DNA of 64,000 nucleotides, taken from NCBI RefSeq assembly GCF_004514475.2, contig NZ_MYFO02000005.1, forward strand, positions 186,001 to 250,000, given 5' to 3'. This stretch comes from Paenibacillus athensensis (lineage in GTDB: Bacteria > Bacillota > Bacilli > Paenibacillales > NBRC-103111). Positions 17,316 through 27,500 of this stretch are shown here, piece by piece. Numbering within the stretch: the first letter of the stretch is position 1; each line of letters starts with the position of its first letter. The notes under the pieces were generated by a model. The model was not told the DNA's origin, ran no database searches, and saw only the letters and a program-made list of their open reading frames with translations. The translations under genes and the position numbers were made by a program.

Positions 17316-17331
17316 AAGTCCTAGAAAAACA

Positions 17332-17376
17332 ATTCGGGCCAATAGCCGCCGACAAATCAGCAGCTATGACCCGAAT
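17332..17376 (-). terminator. Intra-operon attenuating terminator between lipoprotein and permease genes
   Basis: ATTCGGGxCaTAGC-type stem (arms 17332-17345 and 17363-17376) followed on the minus strand by TTGTTTTT. Such partial terminators keep binding-protein expression above that of the permeases. Confidence 0.75.
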
Positions 17377-17389
17377 GGTAAACGTCAAC

Positions 17390-18811
17390 CTATTCGATTT
17401 TAACTTTGTCGAATACTTCGGTTTGGACCTTGTTGGAAGTCTCTTCGAGCGTTTTCTTCAGATCCACGTCTTTCGTTGTGAAGATCTTCTGAATCACGTT
17501 CGCCATTTCGGCATAGTATTTTTGGCCTTCGTATTGAGCTTCAGGCTTACCATCCCACAGGCTGACCAGCTGTGGATCGTATTTGAAGACGTTGTCTGGA
17601 TATTTGCCCAGAACGTCTTGGTATTTTTTACCGAAATCGGAGTCATCGTTCCAGTAGTTGATTGGTTGCGGAATGTAGATCCGGTTTTTCGTTTTTCTGT
17701 CTTGGATTTCTTTTTCAGTGGACGTCAGGAACTCATCCGTGAAGTACTCGTCAACAACCCAGTTGAATGTCGCTTGTTGTTGATCTTTGTCGCCTTTAGG
17801 GTTGATAACTTTGTAGTTACCGCCGAGTACGCCAGTATGTTTAGAGCCTTTTGTGACCGATGGAATTGGATATACAACGATATCGTCTTTGCTGATGCCG
17901 CCTTCGTTGATGGCTGTATCAGCTGCGTTACCGCTTCCGCACATAACCATCGCGCCGCGGCCTTGAGCAAATGCGTTCAGCGCATCGCCGTAACCGAGTG
18001 CCCAGTTTTGCGGGATCAGGTTCTCGTCTTTAAGCTTTTTGTAGAATTCCAGCGCTTTCAGACCAGCGTCGGAGTTGAATGTAGCAACAACTTTGTTGCC
18101 GTCGAGCTTTTGAACGTCGCCGCCGGCAGCGTACAGGAAGTTCGTCCAGTTCCAACCAGCTTCAGTACCTTTACCCATCGGGATAAAGCCTGCGATACCT
18201 TTAGCCGGATCGTTGACTTTCTTCGCTGCGTCGATCAGATCGTCCCAAGTCCAATCCATTGGAGGAAGCTCTACGCCTTTGTCGCGGAACAGCTTTTTGT
18301 TCAGGGTGATCGTCATGACGTAACCGTCAACAGGCACGCCGTATGTTTTACCGTCAACTTGGAATGGCTTGGACAGCAGCGGGTTCATGTCCTTCGCATG
18401 GGACCAGCCGTTCATCCAATCGGTCAGGTCGGCGATCCATTTTTTGTCAACGAGAGCTTTACCTTCTGTTGCATAAGTGGTGTATTCGGAAGGAGCGTTG
18501 TTAGCAGCCATTTTGATGCCGATTTCTTGCGGGTTGTACTGCCAATCGTCCGTTTTAACTGTTACGTTAGGGTTTTTTGCTTTGAAGCGATCGATTCTCA
18601 GGTTGAGCTGATCGTTCTTTTCTTTTTGGTCCGGCTTGAAGCCTTGAACTGTGATTGTGACGTCTTTCTTAGCTGCTTCTGTTGGAGCAGCCGTTCCTGC
18701 CGGCGTGGAAGCTTCCGGGCTAGGAGAAGAAGCGGAGTTAGAGCCGCAACCTGCGAGAATGACGGCCAGAGCAACACAGCTGACTACCGAAGTTGTAAGT
18801 CTCTTTTTCAC
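17390..18811 (-). CDS. Extracellular solute-binding lipoprotein of a sugar ABC transporter
   Basis: A 473-residue family 1 solute-binding protein. The type II signal peptide (MKKRLTTSVVSCVALAVILAGC) has lipobox LAGC, placing it on the outer face of the membrane. A Ser/Pro/Ala/Thr linker follows. The mature domain has YATEGKALVDKKWIADLTDWMNGW and GVPVDGYVMTITLNKKLFRDKG, typical of the MalE/LplA fold. The start is GTG after AAAGGGGATC. Ligand is probably an oligosaccharide released by the GH87-like enzyme. It sits in the middle of the two-component and permease genes. A promoter with the shared element lies just upstream. Confidence 0.95.
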   Translation of the reverse strand: MKKRLTTSVVSCVALAVILAGCGSNSASSPSPEASTPAGTAAPTEAAKKDVTITVQGFKPDQKEKNDQLNLRIDRFKAKNPNVTVKTDDWQYNPQEIGIKMAANNAPSEYTTYATEGKALVDKKWIADLTDWMNGWSHAKDMNPLLSKPFQVDGKTYGVPVDGYVMTITLNKKLFRDKGVELPPMDWTWDDLIDAAKKVNDPAKGIAGFIPMGKGTEAGWNWTNFLYAAGGDVQKLDGNKVVATFNSDAGLKALEFYKKLKDENLIPQNWALGYGDALNAFAQGRGAMVMCGSGNAADTAINEGGISKDDIVVYPIPSVTKGSKHTGVLGGNYKVINPKGDKDQQQATFNWVVDEYFTDEFLTSTEKEIQDRKTKNRIYIPQPINYWNDDSDFGKKYQDVLGKYPDNVFKYDPQLVSLWDGKPEAQYEGQKYYAEMANVIQKIFTTKDVDLKKTLEETSNKVQTEVFDKVKIE

Positions 18812-18859
18812 TTGTGTGATCCCCTTTCAAAATATGAATACGTTGTATTTACATTTTTT

Positions 18860-18888
18860 ATTATAAGAGGATTCGGGGTAGTCAGCGA
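18860..18888 (-). promoter_or_regulatory. Promoter of the solute-binding protein gene
   Basis: Minus strand: -10 TATAAT (18860-18865), 17-base spacer, very poor -35 TCGCTG (18883-18888). A perfect -10 with a non-consensus -35 suggests activator dependence; the regulon element abuts it. Confidence 0.65.
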
Positions 18889-18913
18889 TGTGTGCTGTTA
18901 CGCATATGATGTC
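18888..18913 (-). promoter_or_regulatory. 26-bp regulon element at the binding-protein promoter
   Basis: Minus strand: GACA-TC-AT-ATG-C-G-TAACA-GCA-C-A-CAT. Its last T is the first base of the -35 hexamer. CAT-like half sites are 21 bases apart, as expected for an AraC-type regulator. Confidence 0.65.
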
Positions 18914-18944
18914 TCAAATTACTGTACAATTGGCACTACAAAGG

Positions 18945-20270
18945 TTAATTGGCATTGCTCAAATTTTTCAGTTCACTGATGTTAATACCGAAGTATTTTT
19001 TGAAAATCTTGCTGAAATGCTCCGGCGATTCGTAGCCGATATCCTCGGAAATCTCGTAACGGCGCTTGTCCGTCGTCAGGATCAGCCGCTTGCCTTCGTC
19101 CATCCGCAGCTTGGTCACATAGTCCCAAATATTCGTGCCCATCACCCGTTTGAACAAATAGCTCAAATAGTTCGGGCTCAAATGCACGGAGTCGGCGATG
19201 TCCTGCAGCTTCAAGCCTTTATTGCAGTAATTTTGCTCAATATATTTCTTCGCTTCATAGACAAACCGATTGTTCGCCTCGTCGATTTGATTCTCGCTCG
19301 TTTCCTCGTTTTTATATTTCCCGATATCTCCAATATAAAACGCATAGTGGCCTTTGTTCGTTTCTCCCCAGCTCAGCGACTTCACGGCTTCGTTATAGAT
19401 CGACGGCCATTGCGGAACCCCTTTTTGAATGCTGCTGATGCCGATTACGCTGCGGATCTTGAGATACGTTTCCAAGTTGTTATGCAGGATTTGCGCAATC
19501 ATCAGCAACTGGTTCGCCCGTGAAGCGTCGCGCTGCTCATCTTCCGTCAGCTGCAATATCAGCGAAAAGGTGGAATTATAGTTGTAAAAAATCAGATGAT
19601 CCCACTCGCGAACAGTCTCTTCAATAATGTTGAACGAAGCGTATTTCATCAGGTTGCGGTCCTTGAGCGTCAAAATCTCCTGATCGTTCACCCCGCCCTT
19701 ATCCAGATAGAGCTTGAGCGTAATGACACAGAAATAGGCGCCATTAATGCGGTAATCCAGCTCCTTGAGCAAGTCGTCCACCTCGGACTCGTCAATCGTC
19801 CCTGTGACCAGCTCGTTCAAAATATCGTTTTGGTTAAGCGTGGCGTAGTCGGCCTGTTTTTTCTGCTCGGTGAAGTGCTCCAGCGTTTCGGATTTCGTCT
19901 TTTTCTCCACCAGCAGATTGCGGGCAACGCCAACCAGCCGGTCCGGCATGACCGGTTTGACGAGGTACTCCTTGGCGCCGAAGCGAATCGCCTTTTGCGC
20001 ATATTCAAATTCGCCGTGGGCGGATAAAATGACGATCGGCAGCGACGGATTTTCCAGATAGATGCTTTCGATCAGCTCAATGCCGTTCATTTTCTCCATC
20101 TGGATGTCCGTGAACACCAGGTCGATCTGCTCCAGCCGCAAAAAGTCGAGCGCTTCAAACCCGTTATGGGCAATAAACACCTCGGAAATTTGCAGATTGG
20201 AGCCTAGCAAAATGGCGGCAATCCCTTTACAAATCATAGGCTCGTCGTCTACGACTAATATGTTGTACAT
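18945..20270 (-). CDS. YesN-type response regulator with AraC DNA-binding domain
   Basis: A 441-residue cytosolic regulator. The receiver domain (1-120) has phospho-acceptor Asp55 (DLVFTDIQM), the acidic pair DDE at 8-10 and Lys in YLVKPV. A central helical region of unknown role follows. A C-terminal AraC/XylS double helix-turn-helix (KKYIEQNYCNKGLKLQDIADSVHLSPNYLSYLFKRVMG...ISEDIGYESPEHFSKIFKKYFG) ends the protein. The start is ATG after GGAGGGAAC. It follows the kinase at 20286 by 15 bases. It is the obvious candidate to bind the 26-bp element seen at four neighbouring promoters. Confidence 0.95.
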   Translation of the reverse strand: MYNILVVDDEPMICKGIAAILLGSNLQISEVFIAHNGFEALDFLRLEQIDLVFTDIQMEKMNGIELIESIYLENPSLPIVILSAHGEFEYAQKAIRFGAKEYLVKPVMPDRLVGVARNLLVEKKTKSETLEHFTEQKKQADYATLNQNDILNELVTGTIDESEVDDLLKELDYRINGAYFCVITLKLYLDKGGVNDQEILTLKDRNLMKYASFNIIEETVREWDHLIFYNYNSTFSLILQLTEDEQRDASRANQLLMIAQILHNNLETYLKIRSVIGISSIQKGVPQWPSIYNEAVKSLSWGETNKGHYAFYIGDIGKYKNEETSENQIDEANNRFVYEAKKYIEQNYCNKGLKLQDIADSVHLSPNYLSYLFKRVMGTNIWDYVTKLRMDEGKRLILTTDKRRYEISEDIGYESPEHFSKIFKKYFGINISELKNLSNAN

Positions 20271-20285
20271 GGTTGTTCCCTCCCG

Positions 20286-22049
20286 CTATTCATCTGGTTT
20301 CGTGTGATTCGGAATCGTGATTACAGCGCGGATGCCCTCATGCTGGCCCAGGCGGTAGCTCAAGCCGTACGGCTCGCCGAAATGAAGCCTGATTCTTTTA
20401 TGCACATTGATGATGCCATAGCCTTTGTTTTTGTATTGTTCATTGATAATCGCATTCAGCATCTCCGGCTCCGGTCGTTTGTAACCGTTATCTTCGATGG
20501 CAATTTCAACGACCTCGCCGACGATTTGCACGGAAATCCACAGTTTACCGTCGTTTTCCATATTTTTAATGCCATGAATAATCGCATTCTCCACAAGCGG
20601 CTGCAGCACTACCTTGGGGATCGTCTGCTGTCTGGCGGCCTCTTCAATATCCCAGAACACCTCAAATTGAAAATCGTATCGCTTGAGCTGCAGTCGGATG
20701 TACGCTTCTGTATGCGCCATTTCCTCGTTGATCGTGATCAGCATTTTGCCGCGGCTCAGCCCGATGCGCAGCAGCATCGACAGGTCCTTGATCATTTCCG
20801 AGGAATGCTCAGCATTCTCGACGATCGTCCGCCAATAAATCGAGTCCAGCGTATTGTACAATAAATGCGGGTTGATCTGCGAATGCAGGAATGACAGCTC
20901 GATTTCCTTTTGCCGCAGCTCCAGATCGTATTTCTCGTGAATCATCCGATCGAGCCGGTTGGTCATTTCGATCAGCTTATTGTTTAGCAGCAAAATTTCG
21001 TTACGGCTTTCCGGCGCATAACGCGCGCGCTGGGCTTCCCCCGGCTCGTAATCAAAGGTCAGACGCGCCAGGCGCGACAAGGGCTTGAGGAAGGAGCGAA
21101 TGAAATAACTGCTGACCAGCAGCAAAATGATAACGTACACAATCATCAAATAATGAATCAGCTTTTGCAGCACCTGCTGCTGGCCGGTCAGTGAATCCAG
21201 CGGAATTTTGACCAGAATACTCGTCTTGCTTTCCTCGCTGCGGTCAACCGCATACAGCCAGGAATGCTTTTTCTCTTTGGCAATGAAGACGCCCGAGCCG
21301 ATATGGTCCAGCTCCTCGGGTATTTGTTCCACCGCCCCGACCATCGATTCCCCAACGTTGGAAAGCACTTGATTTTGCTCGTTCAGCAAATAAATCTCCA
21401 TATTGTCAAAGGTGTTCAGCGCCCTGAGCAGCGTCTGGAACCGCAGTTCGAGATTAGCCACAATCAGTACGCCCAGCGTGGAATCTCCCGTGTAGATGCT
21501 GTTCATATCGCGGATATACATAGTGGAATTGTGCGGCACAGGACGTTCATTCATCTGTTCAATGACGAGTATCCCCTTGCCCTTGGCATCCCGCGCCGCT
21601 TGATACCATTTGAACTGGGACAAATGCTCCGCATAGAATACACCATTGTTCGAATAATCTACAAACGGAAAAAAGGAAAACAGCTTCGCGCTTTCCGGCA
21701 GCAAAAACATGTAACGGACCTGATTGTCCGTATAGCGATTGATATAGCTGTCCAGGCTTTTATGCCTTTCCAGACTGTCGTTCTCGTTCTGAACGTTGGC
21801 GATGCTCTGAACCTCTTGCGAGATCATGATCTTTTCCGTCGCCTCGTCGAGATCGGACAAAATCCGATCTACCGACACGTGATTCATCTTCATCAGTTCG
21901 AGCGTCGCGCTTCCCATCTGGTCCGTGGCGGTCGATTCTACCTTTTGCGAGATGAACCAATCCAGACACAGAAGCGGGACCAGAATAAAAATCATCATGA
22001 GAATGAGCAGCTTCTGGATCAGCTTTAAATTCGAGAACCATCTGCGCAT
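20286..22049 (-). CDS. Sensor histidine kinase, LytS/YesM type, partner of the YesN-like regulator
   Basis: A 587-residue membrane kinase with the same order of domains as the 13537 protein. TM1 is FSNLKLIQKLLILMMIFILVPLLCLDWFI, an extracellular sensor follows, and TM2 and HAMP come next (LKPLSRLARLTFDYEPG). The acceptor region is LHSQINPHLLYNTLDSIYWRTI and the ATPase N-box is QPLVENAIIHGIKN. N-termini of the two kinases align closely (FISxKVES...DLDExTEKIMISQE), so they are tandem paralogues with diverged sensor loops. The ATG MRRWFSNLKL is chosen because its leader matches that of the paralogue. Confidence 0.92.
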   Translation of the reverse strand: MRRWFSNLKLIQKLLILMMIFILVPLLCLDWFISQKVESTATDQMGSATLELMKMNHVSVDRILSDLDEATEKIMISQEVQSIANVQNENDSLERHKSLDSYINRYTDNQVRYMFLLPESAKLFSFFPFVDYSNNGVFYAEHLSQFKWYQAARDAKGKGILVIEQMNERPVPHNSTMYIRDMNSIYTGDSTLGVLIVANLELRFQTLLRALNTFDNMEIYLLNEQNQVLSNVGESMVGAVEQIPEELDHIGSGVFIAKEKKHSWLYAVDRSEESKTSILVKIPLDSLTGQQQVLQKLIHYLMIVYVIILLLVSSYFIRSFLKPLSRLARLTFDYEPGEAQRARYAPESRNEILLLNNKLIEMTNRLDRMIHEKYDLELRQKEIELSFLHSQINPHLLYNTLDSIYWRTIVENAEHSSEMIKDLSMLLRIGLSRGKMLITINEEMAHTEAYIRLQLKRYDFQFEVFWDIEEAARQQTIPKVVLQPLVENAIIHGIKNMENDGKLWISVQIVGEVVEIAIEDNGYKRPEPEMLNAIINEQYKNKGYGIINVHKRIRLHFGEPYGLSYRLGQHEGIRAVITIPNHTKPDE

Positions 22050-22097
22050 ATCGACATTCAGTCCTTTGTTTTTCAATCTGAGTCTGAAAACAACCGC

Positions 22098-22121
22098 AGG
22101 GCTACTGATAAAGTAGCCCCT
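22098..22121 (-). terminator. Terminator-like hairpin after the chemoreceptor gene
   Basis: AGGGGCTAC...GTAGCCCT stem with a 7-base loop; the following T-rich stretch (GGTTGTTTTC) is weak. Confidence 0.6.
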
Positions 22122-22149
22122 GACGGTCAAATGTGAGGCCGATAAACCG

Positions 22150-24285
22150 TTAATACGTGAACTTATCGACTGATTTTTTTAGGGAAAGCGACAAGTAATC
22201 CAGCTTCTCGGACAACTCCTCCAACTGGTTGCCTACGTTCAACTGCTCCTCGCAAAGCGACGCCACCTCCTGTGAGGAAGCGGACGATTCCTGCGCCACC
22301 ATGCTGACATTCGTCATGGCCGTGCGCAGTGCGTGCTGCGACTCATCCAGATGCTGGATCGATGTCGTCACCGTGCCAAGCAAATGAATAAAGCCTTCCA
22401 TCCGTGTTTCCACTTGACTGAAAATATGCTCCGTATCGCGAACAGCCTGCACTTGATCTTCAAAAACCGGGAATACGGCTTGAATTGAGGTTAACGTGAG
22501 ATCGACCTCCTCATGAATCTGGTCAATAATGCCGCCTACCAGATCGATCGACTTTTTCGACTGCTCCGCCAGCTTGCGAATTTCTTCGGCAATGACCATG
22601 AACCCCTTACCGGCTGCGCCAGAGCGTGAGGCTTCGATGGAAGCATTAAGTGACAGAATGTTTGTCTGCTTGGTCATCGCCGTCAGCACATCGAGAATTT
22701 TTTGAATCGAGGACGTGCTGTTCTTCAGCTTGGTGACGTTGCCGCCCATCAGCCGAATCTGCGTTTCCGTATTGGTAGAGTTCTGTGTCAGCTTCGACAT
22801 AAATGTCGCGCCTTGCTCGCTTGCCCGCTGTACCTCGGCTGCCGAGCCGCTCATCTCGTCGTTCGACTTCTTGAGCAGATTCATATTCCTTCCCAGCTCC
22901 ATCGAAAGACGATTGCCCAGATCCGCTTCATAGGAAAGTCCAGCCGCGCCTTTGGCGATTTCTTCTGTGGAAATGGCAATTTCCCGGGCAGAGGTTGCGG
23001 TCGCTTTGGAAGCGCTCATGATTTCCTGAGCCTTACCATGTAATTCTATCACAGACTGACTGGTTTCTTGTACAAGTAATTGAATTTGTGCCATCATTCG
23101 GTCAAAGCTTGCACCCAGCACGCCGATTTCGTCCTGCCGCTTGAAGTTGGCGCGAATGTTCAAATCGCCGCTTTCGCCGCGGCTCATCAAGTCGCTTAAC
23201 GCTGCCAGCGGACGGCTGATTCTGCGGGCCATCAGGAAGCCGATGATCGCTGCGCTCAGCGCCGCAATCCACAGCGAGTTGATCGTGACCAGCAAGATGC
23301 GGTCGGCAGCGTTGACAAGCTCAGCCATCGGCGTCATGCCGACGATCACCCATCCGTTAATGGGCGATTTGTAGCTTTGTACGAGCATTTCGCCCAGAGC
23401 GCCGATCTCCAGCGTCTTATTGCTGTTGTCGGCGGTCATAAAATCGCCCGGCAGCGGGTTCGCGTAAGGCAAGCTCCATTCGGCTTTATTGACGGAAGCG
23501 ATGACCGCCTGCTCAGACGAAAGCAGATAGACCTTGCCTGAATCGCCAAGCGTAATTTTACCGATTTCCTCGGCCAAAGACGAGGTACGAAACTCAATCA
23601 TACAAACACCCAGCGGGTCGCCGTTTTGAATGTCCGATACGACTTTAGCGATGCCGAATGTCGGCTCCGTGCTCTCGGTGTAGGAGGCTGTAGCCGTAAT
23701 CAGCCATTCCTTGCCCGCCTGCGCATCCGCGATCACTTTATCGACGATTTGCGGGTTCAAATTGATCCGGTCCTGGCTGGTCGCCATCTTCTCCCCGTTC
23801 ATGGACACTATGGTGATATTCGTAATCGACTTGTCGGCGTTCGATTTGCGGGAAAGGAAATCGTGAAGCGCGTCCTTCGTCTGAATTTTATCATATTCAG
23901 CCGTCCGGCTGCTCATCAGCTTGGTCAAGTCCTCTTGTACCACGGTATCGATCGTCAATTCAGTCGCCATCTGCCCGTATTGCGCAAACAACAAATCAAA
24001 TTTACCGCCGGCTTGCTTGATCGTTTCGTTGGAGGCGTTCGCAACCTTATCATGGACGATCCCCCTGGAAATCGAATAGGAAAACAACCCGACAATGCTC
24101 ACAAAAATCACGTTACTCACAACAAATCCAAGAAAAAACTTGGTCCCCATCGACTTGAATGAAAGCTGCCGAATATACCCCGCGAGCGCGATCAGCCCTT
24201 GACCGAGTTTACCGAGCCACCCTCCCCGGCGTATGCGCTGCTGCAAATTCTTTAAGGGTTCCCGTAGCCTTCTGACTTTCCACAT
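22150..24285 (-). CDS. Methyl-accepting chemotaxis protein with dCache-like sensor
   Basis: A 711-residue membrane receptor. The N-terminal TM (about 50-75) is followed by a large extracellular double-Cache-type domain (KADSKIT-like region with FGIAKVVSDIQNGDPLGVCMIEFRTSS). TM2 (WIAALSAAIIGFLMARRI) and a HAMP domain come next. The cytoplasmic coiled coil carries the hairpin tip TKQTNILSLNASIEASRSGAAGKGFMVIAEEIRKLAEQSKKS. The ATG MWKVRRL follows GGGGTG. It is upstream of the kinase gene and shares the 26-bp element with the binding protein and the surface enzyme, which implies taxis towards the same sugar. Confidence 0.93.
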   Translation of the reverse strand: MWKVRRLREPLKNLQQRIRRGGWLGKLGQGLIALAGYIRQLSFKSMGTKFFLGFVVSNVIFVSIVGLFSYSISRGIVHDKVANASNETIKQAGGKFDLLFAQYGQMATELTIDTVVQEDLTKLMSSRTAEYDKIQTKDALHDFLSRKSNADKSITNITIVSMNGEKMATSQDRINLNPQIVDKVIADAQAGKEWLITATASYTESTEPTFGIAKVVSDIQNGDPLGVCMIEFRTSSLAEEIGKITLGDSGKVYLLSSEQAVIASVNKAEWSLPYANPLPGDFMTADNSNKTLEIGALGEMLVQSYKSPINGWVIVGMTPMAELVNAADRILLVTINSLWIAALSAAIIGFLMARRISRPLAALSDLMSRGESGDLNIRANFKRQDEIGVLGASFDRMMAQIQLLVQETSQSVIELHGKAQEIMSASKATATSAREIAISTEEIAKGAAGLSYEADLGNRLSMELGRNMNLLKKSNDEMSGSAAEVQRASEQGATFMSKLTQNSTNTETQIRLMGGNVTKLKNSTSSIQKILDVLTAMTKQTNILSLNASIEASRSGAAGKGFMVIAEEIRKLAEQSKKSIDLVGGIIDQIHEEVDLTLTSIQAVFPVFEDQVQAVRDTEHIFSQVETRMEGFIHLLGTVTTSIQHLDESQHALRTAMTNVSMVAQESSASSQEVASLCEEQLNVGNQLEELSEKLDYLSLSLKKSVDKFTY

Positions 24286-24335
24286 AGTGTGTGCACCCCG
24301 TTTGAATTCATGATTTTGAGAGCTTTTGTACAACG

Positions 24336-24364
24336 ACTTTATCATACTGCTCTATGTCTTCAAA
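24336..24364 (-). promoter_or_regulatory. Promoter of the chemoreceptor gene
   Basis: Minus strand: TTTGAA (24359-24364), 17-base spacer, TAAAGT (24336-24341). This keeps the geometry of the other two promoters relative to the element. TATGAT (24341-24346) is a better hexamer but shifted by five bases. Confidence 0.45.
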
Positions 24365-24389
24365 TGCGTATTGTTACGAAAATCATGTC
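24364..24389 (-). promoter_or_regulatory. 26-bp regulon element at the chemoreceptor promoter
   Basis: Minus strand: GACA-TG-AT-TTT-C-G-TAACA-ATA-C-G-CAT. The two CAT-type half sites are 21 bases apart. 24390-24501 holds nothing else I recognise. Confidence 0.65.
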
Positions 24390-24501
24390 GAATCCTATGA
24401 TCGCTGCCGGCAACCTTCACCAGCTCCGATCATTCACAATAGTTATAAACAGTTCTGGAAAAGGGATGCATGACTTGCAGCAAGCGCCAGCTTCCCGCCC
24501 A

Positions 24502-24539
24502 TAAAAAAACATCCCGCCACCTCGATGGATGACGGGATG
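24502..24539 (-). terminator. Terminator of the giant surface-enzyme gene
   Basis: CATCCCG...CGGGATG stem followed on the minus strand by seven T residues, 35 bases after the stop. Confidence 0.92.
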
Positions 24540-24574
24540 CTTGCATGTCAGTTGTCCGTATTACGCGGACCTGA

Positions 24575-27500
24575 TCAGTTGATCAGTTGCATCGCTTGCA
24601 GCATGCGGGAGAGGATCACAACGGACTGGGCGCGTGTTGCCAAATCTTGCGGAGCCAATCGGTCATTGTCGACGCCTTGCATGATGCCGTTTGCGATCAC
24701 TTGATCGAATGCTGCACTCGACCAGCTGCTGATTGCCGAAGCGTCCTTGAAGCTTGCCGTTGCGGAGCTGTCCGCGCTAGCGACAAGCTGCGAACGCAAC
24801 TGCAGCGCTCTGGCGATCATGACAGCCATTTGCTCGCGCGTAATCGTTTGTTGCGGTTTGAACGATTGATCGTCGAAGCCTTCGATCAATTTGTATTGAG
24901 CTGCTGCCTGCACGCTGTCATAGAACCAGTCGCCGGCTTTTACGTCTGTAAACATTTGCGAAGCGTCTGCATCCTTCGTCAATCCGAGCGAGCGGACGAG
25001 CAGCGCAGCGAATTCTGCACGAGTTACATGATCTTCCGGAGCGAATTGGTCGTCGGTTTTACCGTTGACCACCAGCTTGGAAGCGAGCAGCTCAATGTCT
25101 TTCTTCGCCCAGTGAGCGGATACGTCGCTGAACGATTTGCTAGATTGTGCCACTGCGTAGATGCTGTTGGTTGTGCTGTTGATCGTTACCGTTGTTTGGC
25201 CATTCTCGGAAGAGAATACAGCCGGTACGTAACGGAATTCTCCGGTTGCCGGATCGTAAACAACAGCTGTTGCCGTATTGCTGTCCACGTTGCCGTCAAT
25301 CGTGATCGTTCTTGTTACGAAATTACTGCCAAAACGTTTGATTTCGATCGACTTGTCGCCCGATTCAAGCGAGACTTCAAAGCTCACAGGCGTATCCAGC
25401 ATTTTCAGACTACGGTCGGACGCTTTGCTGTTGATTTCATCAGCTTGCGTCGAATCGACTTTGTCGATCGTGACCGAAAGCACGCCGTTTTTCGTATCGC
25501 CGCCGATAATCTTGCTCAGATCAACCGGAAGCGTATAGCTGGCATTTTGGTGCTGAATGACAACTTGAGCGTTCGGAATCGAGCTAACCGCGCTGCTCAG
25601 GTCGGCCAGATTCAGTTGAACCTTCGCCGGACCGTTTGTTGTATTCGTGTTGATGACAATTTTTTGCTCTTTGTTAGCTGCAGCGTTTGTGATGATGTTT
25701 TTGTCTACTTTCACCACAGTTGGTGCAGGCTTCGTCGTAGGTGCAGGCGTTCCGCTTGGCGCTGGAGTTTCTACTGCCCCTCCGCCACCGGCTCCGCCGT
25801 TACCAGGGAACGAATCTTTCGGGAAATTCGTGCTGGCGAATCCGCGGCCAACTTCGTTCAGCTTCAGATTGGCGCCTGCATTATTGGCGATATCGGCCAT
25901 TTTGGCATTGCGGATAATGACGTTATTGACGTCGACTTTTCCGCTTACGCCGCTGCTGACTTCGAGACCGGACAGACCGGAGCCGTCGGATACGATGTTT
26001 TCCAGCTTGACCTGGTTCACACCCATCGTGCCTTGTACCGCAATACCGGCATAGGTGCTGTCCAGCGCGATGTTGTTACGAATGATGATCGGGCTGTCAA
26101 TCGCTTTGGTGTCGGCATAAACTTCGATCGCGCCGAAGTTGATGTTCAAGCCTGCGTCGCGGCTGCCTGTGCGAATCAGGGTGTTGCGTTCAACAAGCGT
26201 TGTGCCGTCAAAGGCAGACAGCGGGCTGAAACGGGTCGATACCGTAATACCGGAACCCAGACCAATCGTATCAACCAGAACGTTATCTTGCATTTTATTG
26301 TCTTTACCGCCGAACAAAATCATGTTGTTGGCCAGCCAAGGCAATTGGACGGTGTTGAAGCGGAACGTATTGTTATACGTAAAGTCGCTTTCAAAGCCCT
26401 CGTTCAGTCGGGACCACATGGCCAAGCCGTCATCGCCCGGATAACGGACGTTGGTTTGCTCTACCATACTGTTTTTCGTATTCGAGCTGAAGTTCATGCC
26501 GTCCGCCATCGTGTTGCGAATGCGCAGACCGCCTACATAAAACTCGTTCGTATATTTGCTGCTGTCAAAGCCGGAGTCGGCTGCCGGTCTAGCAATCCAC
26601 ATACCTGTTTTCGTATGCTCGATCCAGACGCTTTGTACCGTCGAGCCCGGACCAAACGCGCCTTCGAAGCCGTTCGTGTGCGCTTCGTCATCACGGATGT
26701 TCAGGTTGCCGTCAATGGCCAGATCATATACGCGAATATTGTTGCCCAGACCATAGAACTTGGCTTTGTTCAGCGTCGTGTACCACATGCCCGCGCCGCG
26801 AATCATCACGTCGTCAAGCACCAGTACGTCGCCGCCGTTATCCAGTTCAAACGAGCCTGCCGGGAACCATACGCCTTTATTTTGAGCTTTGGCTGCTGTT
26901 ACAGCATCCTTGAAGGCTTGCGTATCGTCGTTGTTATCGTCGGCCACTGCGCCGTAATCCGTTACCGACAGATAGCCGGCAGGCATCGTGTAAGCGGCGG
27001 TTGGCGCCGATTCCAGATCAACGAGGTCAACAATGTAGTAGTCTGCTGTGTTGCCGCCATCTTTTTGCAGCTTGATCGTCGCGCCAGCCGGCACGTTGCC
27101 GATCATCGTATGAATTTCGTCAAAGAAGCGGTGCGCGCTGCCTTGCGCCGGATCTTTGGACCAAGGATAGTTGCCATACTCCCAAGCGTAATGCGAAGTC
27201 AGCTCCAGATCCTTCACTTTCACATCGTTTACGTACAAGCCCAGCGTTGCGTTGATGCCGTTGCCTTCCGGAGCATCCGGAATCGAATAGCGCAGCACGA
27301 GCGAGTTAGCGTCCTTCGCTGTCGTAAACTGTACATATTGTCCGGTTTGATCCAGCTTCACCGCTTGACGGCCGGAAGCTTCGTTGGCTACTTCATGGTA
27401 GACACGGTTCGGACCGATCAGCGTACCGTTCGTATTGGCTTGCTCCAGCTCATACGTCGTGTACGTTGCCGTGGCACCGCGGTACGACTTATTGACGATG

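Noticed and set aside
17297-18979. A 560-codon frame antisense to the solute-binding protein
   Set aside because: Phe/Val/Cys-rich shadow; the minus strand has a lipobox, ribosome site and family fold.
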